Positions 45,844-54,591 of a DNA stretch of 64,000 nt are shown here, piece by piece. Both the position numbers and the translations under genes were made by a program. The stretch lies in the NCBI RefSeq assembly GCF_003718735.1, contig NZ_CP033460.1:1054001-1118000 (forward strand), read 5' to 3'. The notes below the pieces were generated by a model, which was not told where the DNA came from, did no database searches, and worked only from the letters and a program-made list of their open reading frames with translations. Within the stretch, counting starts at the first letter, position 1. Each line of letters begins with the position of its first letter. Origin of the DNA: Staphylococcus debuckii (GTDB lineage Bacteria; Bacillota; Bacilli; Staphylococcales; Staphylococcaceae).

Positions 45844-46275
45844 TTAACATAAAGAATTTAACATATCAATTCTGATTTGGTGGCGTCCAGCGTCATATCC
45901 AGCTTTTAAGAATGCTTTCACACAGTTTAAGGCATTTAATTTGCCGACAACTTCGCTGCCTAAAACGATAACGTTTGTATTATTGTGTCTATGCGTCATT
46001 TTTGCTGATTGTTCATCTGAAACAGTAGCTGCAATAATGTTCTTTTGTTTATTAGCAAGAATAAACGGAGCGATACCGTACTTATCAATAATAATTGCCT
46101 TTGTACCTTCATGTTCTTGAACATATCGAGTGACCTCAAAAGTAATTTCATCAATTGTTTCTGCTGAACTATTTGCTGATAAATCCTCGATTTCGTAATC
46201 TGCATCAGCTAGTGATTTTAAAATAAAATCTTTTAACTCTTGTGATTGTGCATCACTATGAATAACAATAGATAT
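45844..46275 (-). CDS. lacA: Galactose-6-phosphate isomerase subunit LacA, apparent ATA start
   Basis: About 143 residues, the partner of LacB. AIIIDKYGIAPFILANKQKNIIAATVSDEQSAKMTHRHNN in pieces, and AGYDAGRHQIRIDMLN, match LacA. The expected N terminus M-A-I-I-I-G-S-D corresponds to I-S-I-V-I-H-S-D, and the first codon there is ATA at 46275-46273, with AGTAGGA ending 6 bases before it. The frame is open to a GTG at 46329, but that codon lies before the transcription start predicted from the strong promoter at 46321-46349, and it has no ribosome-binding site. So the start is probably the non-standard ATA, or the gene is impaired, or the base is a sequencing error. Confidence 0.85.
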   Translation of the reverse strand: MSIVIHSDAQSQELKDFILKSLADADYEIEDLSANSSAETIDEITFEVTRYVQEHEGTKAIIIDKYGIAPFILANKQKNIIAATVSDEQSAKMTHRHNNTNVIVLGSEVVGKLNALNCVKAFLKAGYDAGRHQIRIDMLNSLC

Positions 46276-46287
46276 AGTAAATCCTAC

Positions 46288-46312
46288 TGTTCGAAAATGT
46301 TTGATTTTGTTC
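46288..46312 (-). promoter_or_regulatory. Candidate lac operator (lacA copy)
   Basis: On the minus strand GAACAAAA, TCA, AACATT, TT, CGAACA; 21 of 25 bases identical to the element downstream of the lacF promoter. It begins about 2 bases after the predicted transcription start, as the lacF copy does. Confidence 0.65.
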
Positions 46313-46320
46313 TCATTTAG

Positions 46321-46349
46321 AATATACACTCTGCTATGAAATCTGTCAA
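46321..46349 (-). promoter_or_regulatory. lacABCD promoter, near consensus
   Basis: On the minus strand TTGACA, 17-base spacer, TATATT. The predicted start is about 46313-46315. Confidence 0.8.
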
Positions 46350-46433
46350 TTTTATAGAAGAAGATTTATGTATAAATGTTTGTATAATAAGGGTTTTAGG
46401 TGATTTTAAAGTGATATTTTCATAAATTAGACA

Positions 46434-46461
46434 TAAAAAATACGCACATCAAAATGTGCGT
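46434..46461 (-). terminator. Terminator after lacR
   Basis: A perfect 8-bp stem ACGCACAT / ATGTGCGT with a 4-base loop, followed on the minus strand by TTTTTT. It separates lacR from lacABCD. Confidence 0.85.
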
Positions 46462-46478
46462 TTATGTTTGGGAGATAT

Positions 46479-47231
46479 TTATATAATTTTTGTGAGGTTA
46501 CTGTAATAATTTTTTACTTTATGGGATACTTCGTTATCTGTAATAATTGCAGTCAAATCTTTGATTTTGTAAAAAGGCGTGAAAGCTCTTGTATTGAATT
46601 TCGAGCTGTCAGAAACCAGATACTTTTCCGTTGAGTGGTTTAAAATGAGTTCATTTACATTTCCTTCTTCTTCATTAGCTGTTGTAGCTTCATCGTCTAT
46701 AATGCCATTGACACCGATAAATGCTTTATCGATATGAACTTGTTTCAACATCGTGTTAGCTAGTTGCCCAATAAACGATCCAGTTTTCTTTCTGTAGCGA
46801 CCGCCTATTAAAACCACATCCATATGCTTTATATCTTTATACTGCTCAAAGATATAAAGAGAATTCGTAATGATATGCAGCTTTAATTCTTTAATAAAAG
46901 GAAATATCGCTTCGTTGGTAGTTCCTGAACCGATAAATACAGTATCATCATCGTGAATTAAGCGACCTGCTTTTTCAGCAATAACGCGTTTGTTCTCACT
47001 GTTCAATTGTTGTTTTTCTTCGTTTGCCAATTCATCGTAAAACGTAGATTTTTCCACAGCTCCACCATGTACACGAACTAATAATGCTTTTTGTTCTAGT
47101 TCCTTTAAATCTCTACGAATCGTCATGGGAACTACTTGCATTTCTTCTGATAATTTTTTTACTGATACACTTTTGGATTGTTTTAATTTATTGAGGATAA
47201 ATTGGTGGCGTTCTTCTTTTAAATTCATCAT
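46479..47231 (-). CDS. DeoR-family regulator, probable LacR
   Basis: 250 residues. The N-terminal DeoR helix-turn-helix spans about 5-55 (VSVKKLSEEMQVVPMTIRRDLKELEQKALLVRVHGGAV); the C-terminal sugar-phosphate domain holds IGSGTTNEAIFPFI, IITNSLYIFEQY and FIGVNGI. Similarity to S. aureus LacR seems only moderate to my eye, so I do not assign the symbol. LacR represses lac genes until tagatose-6-phosphate accumulates. The location directly before lacABCD supports that role. The first of two ATG codons at 47231 has AGG 8 bases upstream. Confidence 0.85.
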   Translation of the reverse strand: MMNLKEERHQFILNKLKQSKSVSVKKLSEEMQVVPMTIRRDLKELEQKALLVRVHGGAVEKSTFYDELANEEKQQLNSENKRVIAEKAGRLIHDDDTVFIGSGTTNEAIFPFIKELKLHIITNSLYIFEQYKDIKHMDVVLIGGRYRKKTGSFIGQLANTMLKQVHIDKAFIGVNGIIDDEATTANEEEGNVNELILNHSTEKYLVSDSSKFNTRAFTPFYKIKDLTAIITDNEVSHKVKNYYSNLTKII

Positions 47232-47314
47232 TTTCACAACCTACATCTTTATTTCTTAATTTATGGTTATTATAGCATATAGAATTATACTGCTCTTATT
47301 AGAATTCTAAATTA

Positions 47315-48223
47315 TTATTTAGCATATGATAAAGCCTCAAAAAACATGGTGATAAATTGAGATTTGTCGACTGAAAGAACTACTTTTGCGTTCGTCGTTT
47401 CCTCATCAAAATTAACAACAGTTTCTCCTTTTGTATAAGTTCCTGTCAATTCAATTTTTACATTGGCATCTGCTACAGAAAACTTTTCAGGATAGAGTAA
47501 ATATAAAATAGTATAGGCATCATAAACAGCGATACCATCACCAAATTGGTCGCCGCGATAGTGGTTGAACATGTGATAAAGCATGTGAGAAGTTTGGTTT
47601 TTTTCTTGTAATTTATTAATCGCTTCATAAGTTAAGCTTGCTCCTCTTGCAACATCCAAACCAACCATCGTGATAGGGATGTGAGAGTTAAAGACGATAT
47701 CTGCAGCTTCTGGATCGCAATAAATATTAAATTCAGCAGCTGGGGTAACATTACCTCTGCCTGCACTGCCGCCCATCAATACGATTTCTTTAATTTGGCG
47801 AGATACTTCTGGATAAGTTCTCAATAATAAAGCGATATTTGTAAGTGGTCCAATAGGGACAAGAGTAATAGGTTCATCAGAGTTGAGCAATGTCTCTTTC
47901 ATAGCTTCAACTGCTTTATCTGAAGTTAGCAAATCATAATCAGCTTCCGGAAATTCAAAGCCTGCCATTCCTGTTTCACCATGAACGTGTTCAGCGTCTA
48001 CAGGTTGATTAATAAGTGGTGTTGCAACTCCTTGGTGAATAGGGACATCACTGTTAAAGAATGCTTTCAATTGTAAAGCATTGCTAGTAGTCTTATGGAT
48101 ATTTACATTGCCGTGCACAGTTGTAATCATTCTTAAATCTAAATCAGGGTGAGTGAGAGCAATGCTGATGGCTGCCGCATCGTCAATTCCTGGATCTGTA
48201 TCTATAATAATTGGGATAGCCAT
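47315..48223 (-). CDS. Nucleoside hydrolase (IunH/RihC-like)
   Basis: 302 residues. The calcium-binding DTDPGIDDA signature at residues 8-16, ITLVPIGPLTNIALLL, and EFNIYCDPEAADIVF mark an inosine-uridine preferring hydrolase, which releases free base and ribose from ribonucleosides for salvage. AAGGAGG lies about 8 bases before the ATG. It lies upstream of the DeoR-type regulator on the same strand with a 83-base gap, but has no evident part in lactose use. Base preference cannot be told from sequence. Confidence 0.88.
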   Translation of the reverse strand: MAIPIIIDTDPGIDDAAAISIALTHPDLDLRMITTVHGNVNIHKTTSNALQLKAFFNSDVPIHQGVATPLINQPVDAEHVHGETGMAGFEFPEADYDLLTSDKAVEAMKETLLNSDEPITLVPIGPLTNIALLLRTYPEVSRQIKEIVLMGGSAGRGNVTPAAEFNIYCDPEAADIVFNSHIPITMVGLDVARGASLTYEAINKLQEKNQTSHMLYHMFNHYRGDQFGDGIAVYDAYTILYLLYPEKFSVADANVKIELTGTYTKGETVVNFDEETTNAKVVLSVDKSQFITMFFEALSYAK

Positions 48224-48270
48224 TATATCGTTTCCTCCTTCAAATGAATTAATTCACCTTATATTGTATG

Positions 48271-48306
48271 TAAAAAAAGCCGGTGGGGCAAATGCCTCAC
48301 CAGCTT
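48271..48306 (-). terminator. Terminator of the qox operon
   Basis: On the minus strand AAGCTGGTGAGGCA pairs with TGCCCCACCGGCTT (two mismatches) over a 2-3 base loop, followed by TTTTT. Confidence 0.85.
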
Positions 48307-48336
48307 AGTATGCTCACTTGAATATAATTCCTTATA

Positions 48337-48627
48337 TTACATATGTGAACTGTGTCCGCCGACCATTACCCAGTATGAACCGATTACAGTTACAAGAGTA
48401 ATGATAATGGCGAAGATGACTTTGAATGTTTGAGCTTGTCCATCTTTACCTTCAGTTAAATGCATGAACATTAATAACTGAACTGCAGCTTGGATAAAAG
48501 CGAATCCAAAGATAATTGTAATTTTAGCATTGAGTGTCAATGATGTGTAAAGAGTTACGAAAACTGCGAGTAGTGTCAAAACAATAGAAGCTATAAAGCC
48601 GACTGTATGTTTTACGATTGTATTCAT
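48337..48627 (-). CDS. qoxD: Quinol oxidase subunit IV
   Basis: 96 residues with three hydrophobic helices, the size and layout of the small subunit IV of aa3-type menaquinol oxidase. It overlaps the end of qoxC by 4 bases and lies before the operon terminator. It stabilises the complex; no catalytic residues are known. Confidence 0.93.
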   Translation of the reverse strand: MNTIVKHTVGFIASIVLTLLAVFVTLYTSLTLNAKITIIFGFAFIQAAVQLLMFMHLTEGKDGQAQTFKVIFAIIITLVTVIGSYWVMVGGHSSHM

Positions 48628-49226
48628 CCGCTATACACCATCCCTATCATATAGACTGCAGTAAAGATGAAAATCCATACAACATCTAAAAAGTGCCAAT
48701 ATAAACTTACGATAAATAATTTTGGAGCATTATGTTCATTAAGTCCACGTGTTGCCACTTGGATTAATAAGCAAATGATCCAGACGATACCTAACGATAC
48801 GTGGGCACCGTGAGTTCCTAACAAGATGAAGAAACTTGACCAGTAAGAACCGATTTGCGGTGTTACACCTTCAGATACATAGTGTGCGAATTCGAAGATT
48901 TCTAATCCAACGAAGACTGCACCAAGTGCAACTGTGATGATCATCCAAATCATCATTAATTTTTGTTTTTCTTTTCTCATATAGTAAATTGCGATACCGC
49001 ATGTATATGAACTGATTAACAATGCGAATGTCATCAATAATACTAAAGGAAGTTCAAACAAATCAGTTGTTAATTTGTCTGCGTAATCACCGGCATGTTG
49101 CATAATAAGCAACGTTGCAAATAGAGTACCGAATAAAGAGAATTCAGCTGTTAGGAAGATCCAGAAGCCAAACTTGTTCAAATTACCTTCATGCGAACGC
49201 GCATCAATAGTCTTTGTATCATGCAT
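48624..49226 (-). CDS. qoxC: Quinol oxidase subunit III
   Basis: 200 residues with five membrane helices, subunit III of the haem-copper oxidase family: [35 protein letters not shown] and [21 protein letters not shown]. The ATG at 49226 ([15 protein letters not shown]) is preferred because GGGAGG is 9 bases upstream and it agrees with the S. aureus N terminus; the open frame extends 12 codons further. It overlaps the qoxB end by 8 bases. Confidence 0.95.
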   Translation of the reverse strand: MHDTKTIDARSHEGNLNKFGFWIFLTAEFSLFGTLFATLLIMQHAGDYADKLTTDLFELPLVLLMTFALLISSYTCGIAIYYMRKEKQKLMMIWMIITVALGAVFVGLEIFEFAHYVSEGVTPQIGSYWSSFFILLGTHGAHVSLGIVWIICLLIQVATRGLNEHNAPKLFIVSLYWHFLDVVWIFIFTAVYMIGMVYSG

Positions 49227-51201
49227 GACTTGCAGCCTCCCTTTCTTTTTCACGAGCCTCACGAAGTTTCGCTTCAGTAGCAGCTACTTCAGAAGCTGGA
49301 ATGTAGTAACCGTGATCTTCTTGGAAGCTTCGGTAAATCATGCAGCCGAATACACCGATTAAGCAGATGATTGCTGGAATGATTGTATCGAAAGTCAAGA
49401 AGAATCCGCCGATTGTCATGAAGATACCCATGAAGAAACCAACTGGTGTGTTGTTCGGCATATGAATATCTTTATAGTTATGATTGTCTAAATAATGACG
49501 ACCTTGTTTTTTCATGTCTACAAATGTATCTAAATCATCCCAATCAGGAGTGATAGCAAAGTTGTAAACAGGAGGTACAGATGAAGCAGTACTCCATTCT
49601 AAAGTACGGCCAAGACCCCAAGAGTCACCTGAAGCAATTCTTGGTGATTTAAGGTGACTGTAGATAATGTTAGCAACTAAGAATAATACACTTGCTGCCA
49701 TCATTAATGCACCGATTGTTGAAATAACGTTTAACATGAACCAACCGTCTGAAGGCATGTAAGTGTATAAACGACGTGGCATACCATCTAATCCAAGAAT
49801 GAATTGAGGCATGAAACATACGTTGAAACCAATTACAAATAACCAGAAGAATGGTTTGTTCAAACGTTCATTCAATTTGTAACCCATCATCTTAGGATAC
49901 CAGAAGATAAGTGCTGCGAAACAAGCGAATACAACACCACATACCAATGTGTAGTGGAAGTGGGCAACTAAGAAATACGTATTATGGTATTGATAGTCAG
50001 TAGACGCCATTGCAAGCATTACACCGGTAACCCCACCGATAGTGAATGTTGGGATAAATGCTAATGAGAATAGCATTGGTGATTCGAAACTGATTCGACC
50101 TTGATATAAAGTGGCTAACCAGTTAAAGATTTTAACTCCGGTAGGCACAGCGATTAACATTGTTGAGATTGAGAAGAATGAGTTGATTAACGCACCATTA
50201 CCCATTGTGAAGAAATGGTGGACCCAAACTAAGAAACTCAAGAATGAAATAGCAGCTGTTGCCCAAATCATACTTTTATGTCCGAATAAGTGTTTACGTG
50301 CGAATGTCGGAATAATATCTGAGAAGATACCGAATGCTGGAAGGACAACGATATATACTTCAGGGTGCCCCCATACCCAGAAGAAGTTCGCCCATAACAT
50401 CGGCATACCGCCATTTGCGACTGTAAAGAATTGAGTACCGAAAATACGGTCAATTGTCATAAGCGCTAAAGTAACTGTGAATACTGGGAATACCAAGATT
50501 ACGATTAAAGCAGTGATAAATGTTGTCACTGTGAACATTGGCATTTCCATAAATTTCATAGTTGGTGATTTACATCTTAAGATTGTTACAAAGAAGTTAA
50601 TACCAGTCATTAACGTACCGATACCTGAGATTTGAATCGCAAGTAAGTAGTAGTTAACCCCAGGACCAGGACTGAATTCACCAGCAAGTGGTGCATAGTT
50701 TGTCCAACCTGCAGCAGGTGAACCACCGACGATAAATGAAAGGTTGAATAGTAACATTGCGCCTGCGAACAACCAGAAACTGATGTTGTTCATTACAGGA
50801 AAGGCAACATCACGTGCGCCGATTTGCAATGGAATTACTGCGTTCCATAATCCGAAGATGAAAGGCATTGCCATGAAGATGATCATGATAACACCATGTG
50901 TTGTGAAAATTTCGTTGTAGTGGTTTGCTTCCAAGAACGTATTGTTTGGAATTGTTAATTGAGTACGCATTAATAGTGCATCAATACCACCGCGGACGAA
51001 CATTAAGATTGCACAAAGCAAGTACATGATACCGATTTTTTTATGATCGACAGTTGTAAACCATTCTTTGTACAGATATTTCCACAATTTAAAGTATGTG
51101 ATTACTGCGATGACACCAATAACTAGGAAAGGAGCACCGATTTGCGCCATTGTAATCATCCAGTTACCGTGAACGAGTAATTCATTCCATGGGAAATTCA
51201 T
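49219..51201 (-). CDS. qoxB: Quinol oxidase subunit I
   Basis: 660 residues, about 14 membrane helices. This is the catalytic subunit that carries the low-spin haem and the haem-Cu(B) centre, reduces oxygen to water and pumps protons. The Cu-ligand region [19 protein letters not shown] with the His-Tyr cross-link residues, WVHHFFTMG, and the haem ligands in [12 protein letters not shown] are intact. GGAGG precedes the ATG, which overlaps the qoxA stop by one base. Confidence 0.97.
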   Translation of the reverse strand: MNFPWNELLVHGNWMITMAQIGAPFLVIGVIAVITYFKLWKYLYKEWFTTVDHKKIGIMYLLCAILMFVRGGIDALLMRTQLTIPNNTFLEANHYNEIFTTHGVIMIIFMAMPFIFGLWNAVIPLQIGARDVAFPVMNNISFWLFAGAMLLFNLSFIVGGSPAAGWTNYAPLAGEFSPGPGVNYYLLAIQISGIGTLMTGINFFVTILRCKSPTMKFMEMPMFTVTTFITALIVILVFPVFTVTLALMTIDRIFGTQFFTVANGGMPMLWANFFWVWGHPEVYIVVLPAFGIFSDIIPTFARKHLFGHKSMIWATAAISFLSFLVWVHHFFTMGNGALINSFFSISTMLIAVPTGVKIFNWLATLYQGRISFESPMLFSLAFIPTFTIGGVTGVMLAMASTDYQYHNTYFLVAHFHYTLVCGVVFACFAALIFWYPKMMGYKLNERLNKPFFWLFVIGFNVCFMPQFILGLDGMPRRLYTYMPSDGWFMLNVISTIGALMMAASVLFLVANIIYSHLKSPRIASGDSWGLGRTLEWSTASSVPPVYNFAITPDWDDLDTFVDMKKQGRHYLDNHNYKDIHMPNNTPVGFFMGIFMTIGGFFLTFDTIIPAIICLIGVFGCMIYRSFQEDHGYYIPASEVAATEAKLREAREKEREAASHA

Positions 51202-52313
51202 TAATGTTCACCTCCATCATTTTTCTTTTCTAGCTCAGAAGCTTTTTTGTCTTTAGAGTTTTTGTGAGCTTTTTCCATTTCGTCCATATTATGAGATTCT
51301 TCTTTCTTGAACTCATTATCATATGGTTTGTCGTTTGGCAAGATCATTTCTTTCATGCCGTGACGGTTGTACATAACGTTTGTAATTTGTGCTTTACGTG
51401 CTGGATATTTTGCATCTGGTTTGCTTAAAACGCCTTCTTTTTGATCATAGAAGTTTGGATCTTTCGGTGTGAAGTGGAAACGTTTGTAAGCATAGAAGAT
51501 GTATTCAGGATCGGCAGCTGGATCAACAAACGCCATATGCGTACCGCTGAATGTCAACTCTTGGTTTTTAGTTGTAGGTAAAAGTTGTTTATCGAAAGTA
51601 TCTTGTTTAAGAACTTCTTTTTTCTTAGCTTTATCTACCCATTTATTAAACTCTGAGTTGTTGACAACGTGAACAGGGAAAGTTTGACGAGCGAAGCCTT
51701 CACCGTTGAAGTTTGAGTTACGACCTCGGTATGTACCTTCTTTGTCACCTTCTAAAGTCCATTCCATTGTCATAGCTGTCATAGCATATTTTTGACCGCC
51801 AAGTTGTGGAATCCAGAAACTTGTCATAGTATCCATAGATTGCAATTTGAATACTACTGGACGATCTTTTGGAATCGTTAAGTGATTCACTGTTTCAATC
51901 TTTTGCTCTGGATAAGCAAAGAACCATTTGAAACCTGCACTAGTTGCATAAACAACGACTGGGTCTTTGTCGCTAGCAGGCGGTTTTTCGTAATCATACA
52001 ATGTTTTGACAGTTGGAATTGCCAAAGCAAGTAAGATAATGAATGGTACGATAAACCAAATAGTTTCTAACAATGTGCTGTGATGTATTTTGCCTGATTC
52101 AGTGGTATTTGAATAACGGTATTTATAAGAAAATACAGCAAACAATACAAACACAACCGCAACAATAACAAGCATAAAGATGATTGAATAAATAATCAGC
52201 CATTTCAAACTGCTTGCCATTGGCCCTTTTGGGTTAAGTACTTCCATATTTTGACAACCGCTGAGTAAAATCAACGAGCCAAATAGTAGAAGCAAAGACT
52301 TGATTTTTGACAC
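51201..52313 (-). CDS. qoxA: Quinol oxidase subunit II
   Basis: 370 residues. A lipoprotein signal with lipobox LLSGC (C20), two membrane helices (about 35-60 and 80-100), and an extracellular cupredoxin domain that has no CuA ligands, as is typical for quinol and not cytochrome c oxidases. [21 protein letters not shown] is a family block. The C-terminal 40 residues are Lys/Glu-rich. It is first in the operon, with AGGAGGTC before the ATG. Confidence 0.95.
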   Translation of the reverse strand: MSKIKSLLLLFGSLILLSGCQNMEVLNPKGPMASSLKWLIIYSIIFMLVIVAVVFVLFAVFSYKYRYSNTTESGKIHHSTLLETIWFIVPFIILLALAIPTVKTLYDYEKPPASDKDPVVVYATSAGFKWFFAYPEQKIETVNHLTIPKDRPVVFKLQSMDTMTSFWIPQLGGQKYAMTAMTMEWTLEGDKEGTYRGRNSNFNGEGFARQTFPVHVVNNSEFNKWVDKAKKKEVLKQDTFDKQLLPTTKNQELTFSGTHMAFVDPAADPEYIFYAYKRFHFTPKDPNFYDQKEGVLSKPDAKYPARKAQITNVMYNRHGMKEMILPNDKPYDNEFKKEESHNMDEMEKAHKNSKDKKASELEKKNDGGEH

Positions 52314-52417
52314 TTTATTGACCTCCTAATACTACAATTGTAGGGCTTAACAATAATTTTAAGATATTACGTGATATTTACAAGTGGGTGGAGGAAAATT
52401 TTTTCGAAAAAATTAAA

Positions 52418-52452
52418 GAAAGCCCAACAGACACTAGGACTGACGGGCTTTC
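52418..52452 (-). terminator. Hairpin between the Ig-like gene and qoxA
   Basis: GAAAGCCC pairs with GGGCTTTC at the base, with an internal loop and a further CAG/CTG pair; a T-rich stretch follows on the minus strand. It probably ends the upstream gene. It could also act as an attenuator in a long qox leader. Confidence 0.6.
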
Positions 52453-52613
52453 ACAGATTTGTTAAAATTATGTGTCCATTTTGTGAATACTGACATAAAT
52501 TACATTCCACACTAAAATAGGCGCTGTAGTTGAGAACGCTTATCAATTAAGGGGTTAAAAGCGGTAGCACCTAATTTAAAAATAAACACATTGTTATTAA
52601 ATTTTATTTCGAA

Positions 52614-52931
52614 TCATTTGACTTCTATGTAACGTTCGGAAATTTCTTTCGCACCATCCGAGTCAATGACTTGATATTCAACTTTATACTTACCAATTTT
52701 ATTAGTATTGACGTTTCCGTTAACTTTAATTTGGTCAGTTAAATCTCCATCTTCTTTATCATAAGCACTGACCCCGTTTAACAGGTTATAGCTTTCACCT
52801 TTTTGAATGATTGCATCTTCAACGCCTTTTAATTCAGGTACAGAGTTGTCAGTGGCTTCAGCATTTAAGTTAGGTGTTACAAGAGTTGCTGAAACGCCTA
52901 AAGCTGATAAAGACTGTAATAATTTGTGCAT
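52614..52931 (-). CDS. Small secreted protein with Ig-like (DUF5011-type) domain
   Basis: 105 residues. A signal peptide (MHKLLQSLSALGVSATLVTP, cleavage near NAEA) precedes one Ig-like domain with ISAYDKEDGDLTD-type signature (here VSAYDKEDGDLTDQI) and IGKYKVEYQVIDSDGAKE. This domain occurs in surface and carbohydrate-active proteins. It is alone here, without an LPXTG anchor or enzyme part, so it is probably released. GGAGG lies 6 bases before the ATG at 52931. S. aureus has a similar gene before folD, as I recall. Confidence 0.78.
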   Translation of the reverse strand: MHKLLQSLSALGVSATLVTPNLNAEATDNSVPELKGVEDAIIQKGESYNLLNGVSAYDKEDGDLTDQIKVNGNVNTNKIGKYKVEYQVIDSDGAKEISERYIEVK

Positions 52932-53317
52932 TTTATCGACCTCCGAATTCAATGGCTTACTAACGAGTGAGTTTATATTTATACTATAACGATTTCTTTA
53001 TCAAGTCACATCATACTATGGACCTAATATTTAGAACACTTACAATATTAAATGATAATTATGAAAATTGGATTAAAAACGCGTAAAAATTTGTTCTATT
53101 GCTGAATTGTGAACAAAAATAGACGTTAAGAAAGGGGACAAAAGTAACTAAATAAGAAATGGTGTTTAAAAAAAGGATAAGTGTATATAAAAAATAATAG
53201 AAACGTGTCTAAATTAGTTATAATTTTTGACTATTGTGTGAACTCAAGCTTTAAATGTTTATATATCGTGAAAAGCGTATTATGATTGGAATTGAGTCGA
53301 AGAGGGAGTGAAGTTAA
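52932..53317. other. Divergent region between the Ig-like gene and hmp
   Basis: 386 bases without a gene. A possible hmp promoter, TTGACT (53227) with an 18-base spacer and TTAAAT, is present. TTGTGAAC at 53106 and TTGTGTGAAC at 53234 recall half-sites of redox regulators such as Rex, but neither is a full palindrome. Confidence 0.35.
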
Positions 53318-54466
53318 ATGTTAACTGAACAAGAAAAAGATATTATTAAACAAACAGTACCAGTATTACAAGACAAAGGTGTGGAAATTACGTCATTCTT
53401 CTATAATAGAATGTTTAATGAACACCCTGAACTTCGTAATATGTTTAACCAAACTAACCAGAAAAAAGGTTTGCAATCTACAGCTTTAGCACAAACTGTA
53501 TTAGCTGCTGCAGCAAATATAGAAAATTTAGGTGCTATTATGCCTGTAGTAAGAGAAATTGCATATAAACACTGTGCATTGCAAGTACCGCCAGCTGGTT
53601 ATGAAATCGTCGGCGAAAATTTAATTGCTGCAATTATGGAAGTCTTGGGATTAGAAGAAGATGATCCTATCATTAAAGCTTGGGTAAATGCGTATTGGGA
53701 AATTGCAAATGTATTTATAGATGTTGAAAAACAAATGTATGCGGATATGTTATGGGATGGTTTCCAACCATTTAAAATTACTAATATTGAAAATGTTGCT
53801 TCTGATATCAAAGCATTTACAGTTTCATCTGAAAAATATGATTTAAGTCAATTTATCCCAGGTCAATATATTACAGTAGATGTTTCTAGTGATAAATTGC
53901 CTTACAGAGCTAAACGTCACTATTCTATCGTGGGCGGAGACGAAGATACTTTAACATTTGCAGTAAAACGTGATGTAACTAAAGACAATGAAGGTGAAGT
54001 TTCTACAATCTTACACGATGAATACAGTGTTGGAGATGATTTGAATTTAACAGCTCCTGTTGGTGCATTCAGATTGCATGAAACAGATAAACCTCAATTG
54101 TTCCTTGGTTCTGGTATCGGTGTGACACCGTTAGTATCTATGTTCGAAGCAGCGGTACAAGGTGATTCACCAAGTGTTCAATTCATTCAAAATACACGTA
54201 ACATTTCAGATGTGCCATTTGCTGAACGTTTAGCAAACTTTGCTGCTGAATATGATAATGCCAGCTACACATTGCATGATAGAGAAGCAGATGGATATAT
54301 TACTAAAGAAGATTTGAAACCGTATGTTTCAGATGATACACAAATTTATATTTGCGGCGGTATCCACTTCTTGAAATCAATCGTAAATGAATTGTATGAA
54401 ATGGGTGTAGATAAATCACGTATCCACTTCGAAACATTCATCCCACGTTTGAGTGTAGAAGTTTAA
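53318..54466 (+). CDS. hmp: Flavohaemoprotein, nitric oxide dioxygenase
   Basis: 382 residues. The globin domain, about 1-140, has the proximal haem ligand H85 in IAYKHCALQVPPAGY. The FAD domain (about 150-255) has YRAKRHYSIVGG, and the NAD(P)H domain (255-382) has FLGSGIGVTPLVSMFE and IYICGGIHFL. The enzyme turns NO and O2 to nitrate, protecting respiration; the qox operon is close by. GAGGGAG precedes the ATG. In S. aureus hmp is, as I recall, elsewhere. Confidence 0.96.
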   Translation: MLTEQEKDIIKQTVPVLQDKGVEITSFFYNRMFNEHPELRNMFNQTNQKKGLQSTALAQTVLAAAANIENLGAIMPVVREIAYKHCALQVPPAGYEIVGENLIAAIMEVLGLEEDDPIIKAWVNAYWEIANVFIDVEKQMYADMLWDGFQPFKITNIENVASDIKAFTVSSEKYDLSQFIPGQYITVDVSSDKLPYRAKRHYSIVGGDEDTLTFAVKRDVTKDNEGEVSTILHDEYSVGDDLNLTAPVGAFRLHETDKPQLFLGSGIGVTPLVSMFEAAVQGDSPSVQFIQNTRNISDVPFAERLANFAAEYDNASYTLHDREADGYITKEDLKPYVSDDTQIYICGGIHFLKSIVNELYEMGVDKSRIHFETFIPRLSVEV

Positions 54467-54503
54467 TAAAGATAGCAAAATAAATAATTTTATAATAAAT
54501 GCT

Positions 54504-54540
54504 AGCAGACAAGTCTTATGGATAGGCTTGTCTGCTTTTC
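54504..54540 (+). terminator. Terminator after hmp
   Basis: AGCAGACAAG pairs perfectly with CTTGTCTGCT over a 13-base loop, then TTTC. Confidence 0.8.
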
Positions 54541-54591
54541 TTTATAATTTTTAATTGCTACTATTAGAATTAAAAGAGAGGGGATGTTTAA

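Noticed and set aside
46284..46316. Ten-codon leader peptide (ATG at 46316, TAG at 46286-46284) before lacA
   Set aside because: The ATG falls at the predicted transcription start with no ribosome-binding site, and the region is better explained by the shared operator element. Coupling to the ATA start is possible but unsupported.
53100..53245. Rex-binding sites before hmp
   Set aside because: TTGTGAAC and TTGTGTGAAC are only half-sites; the TTCACAA halves are missing.
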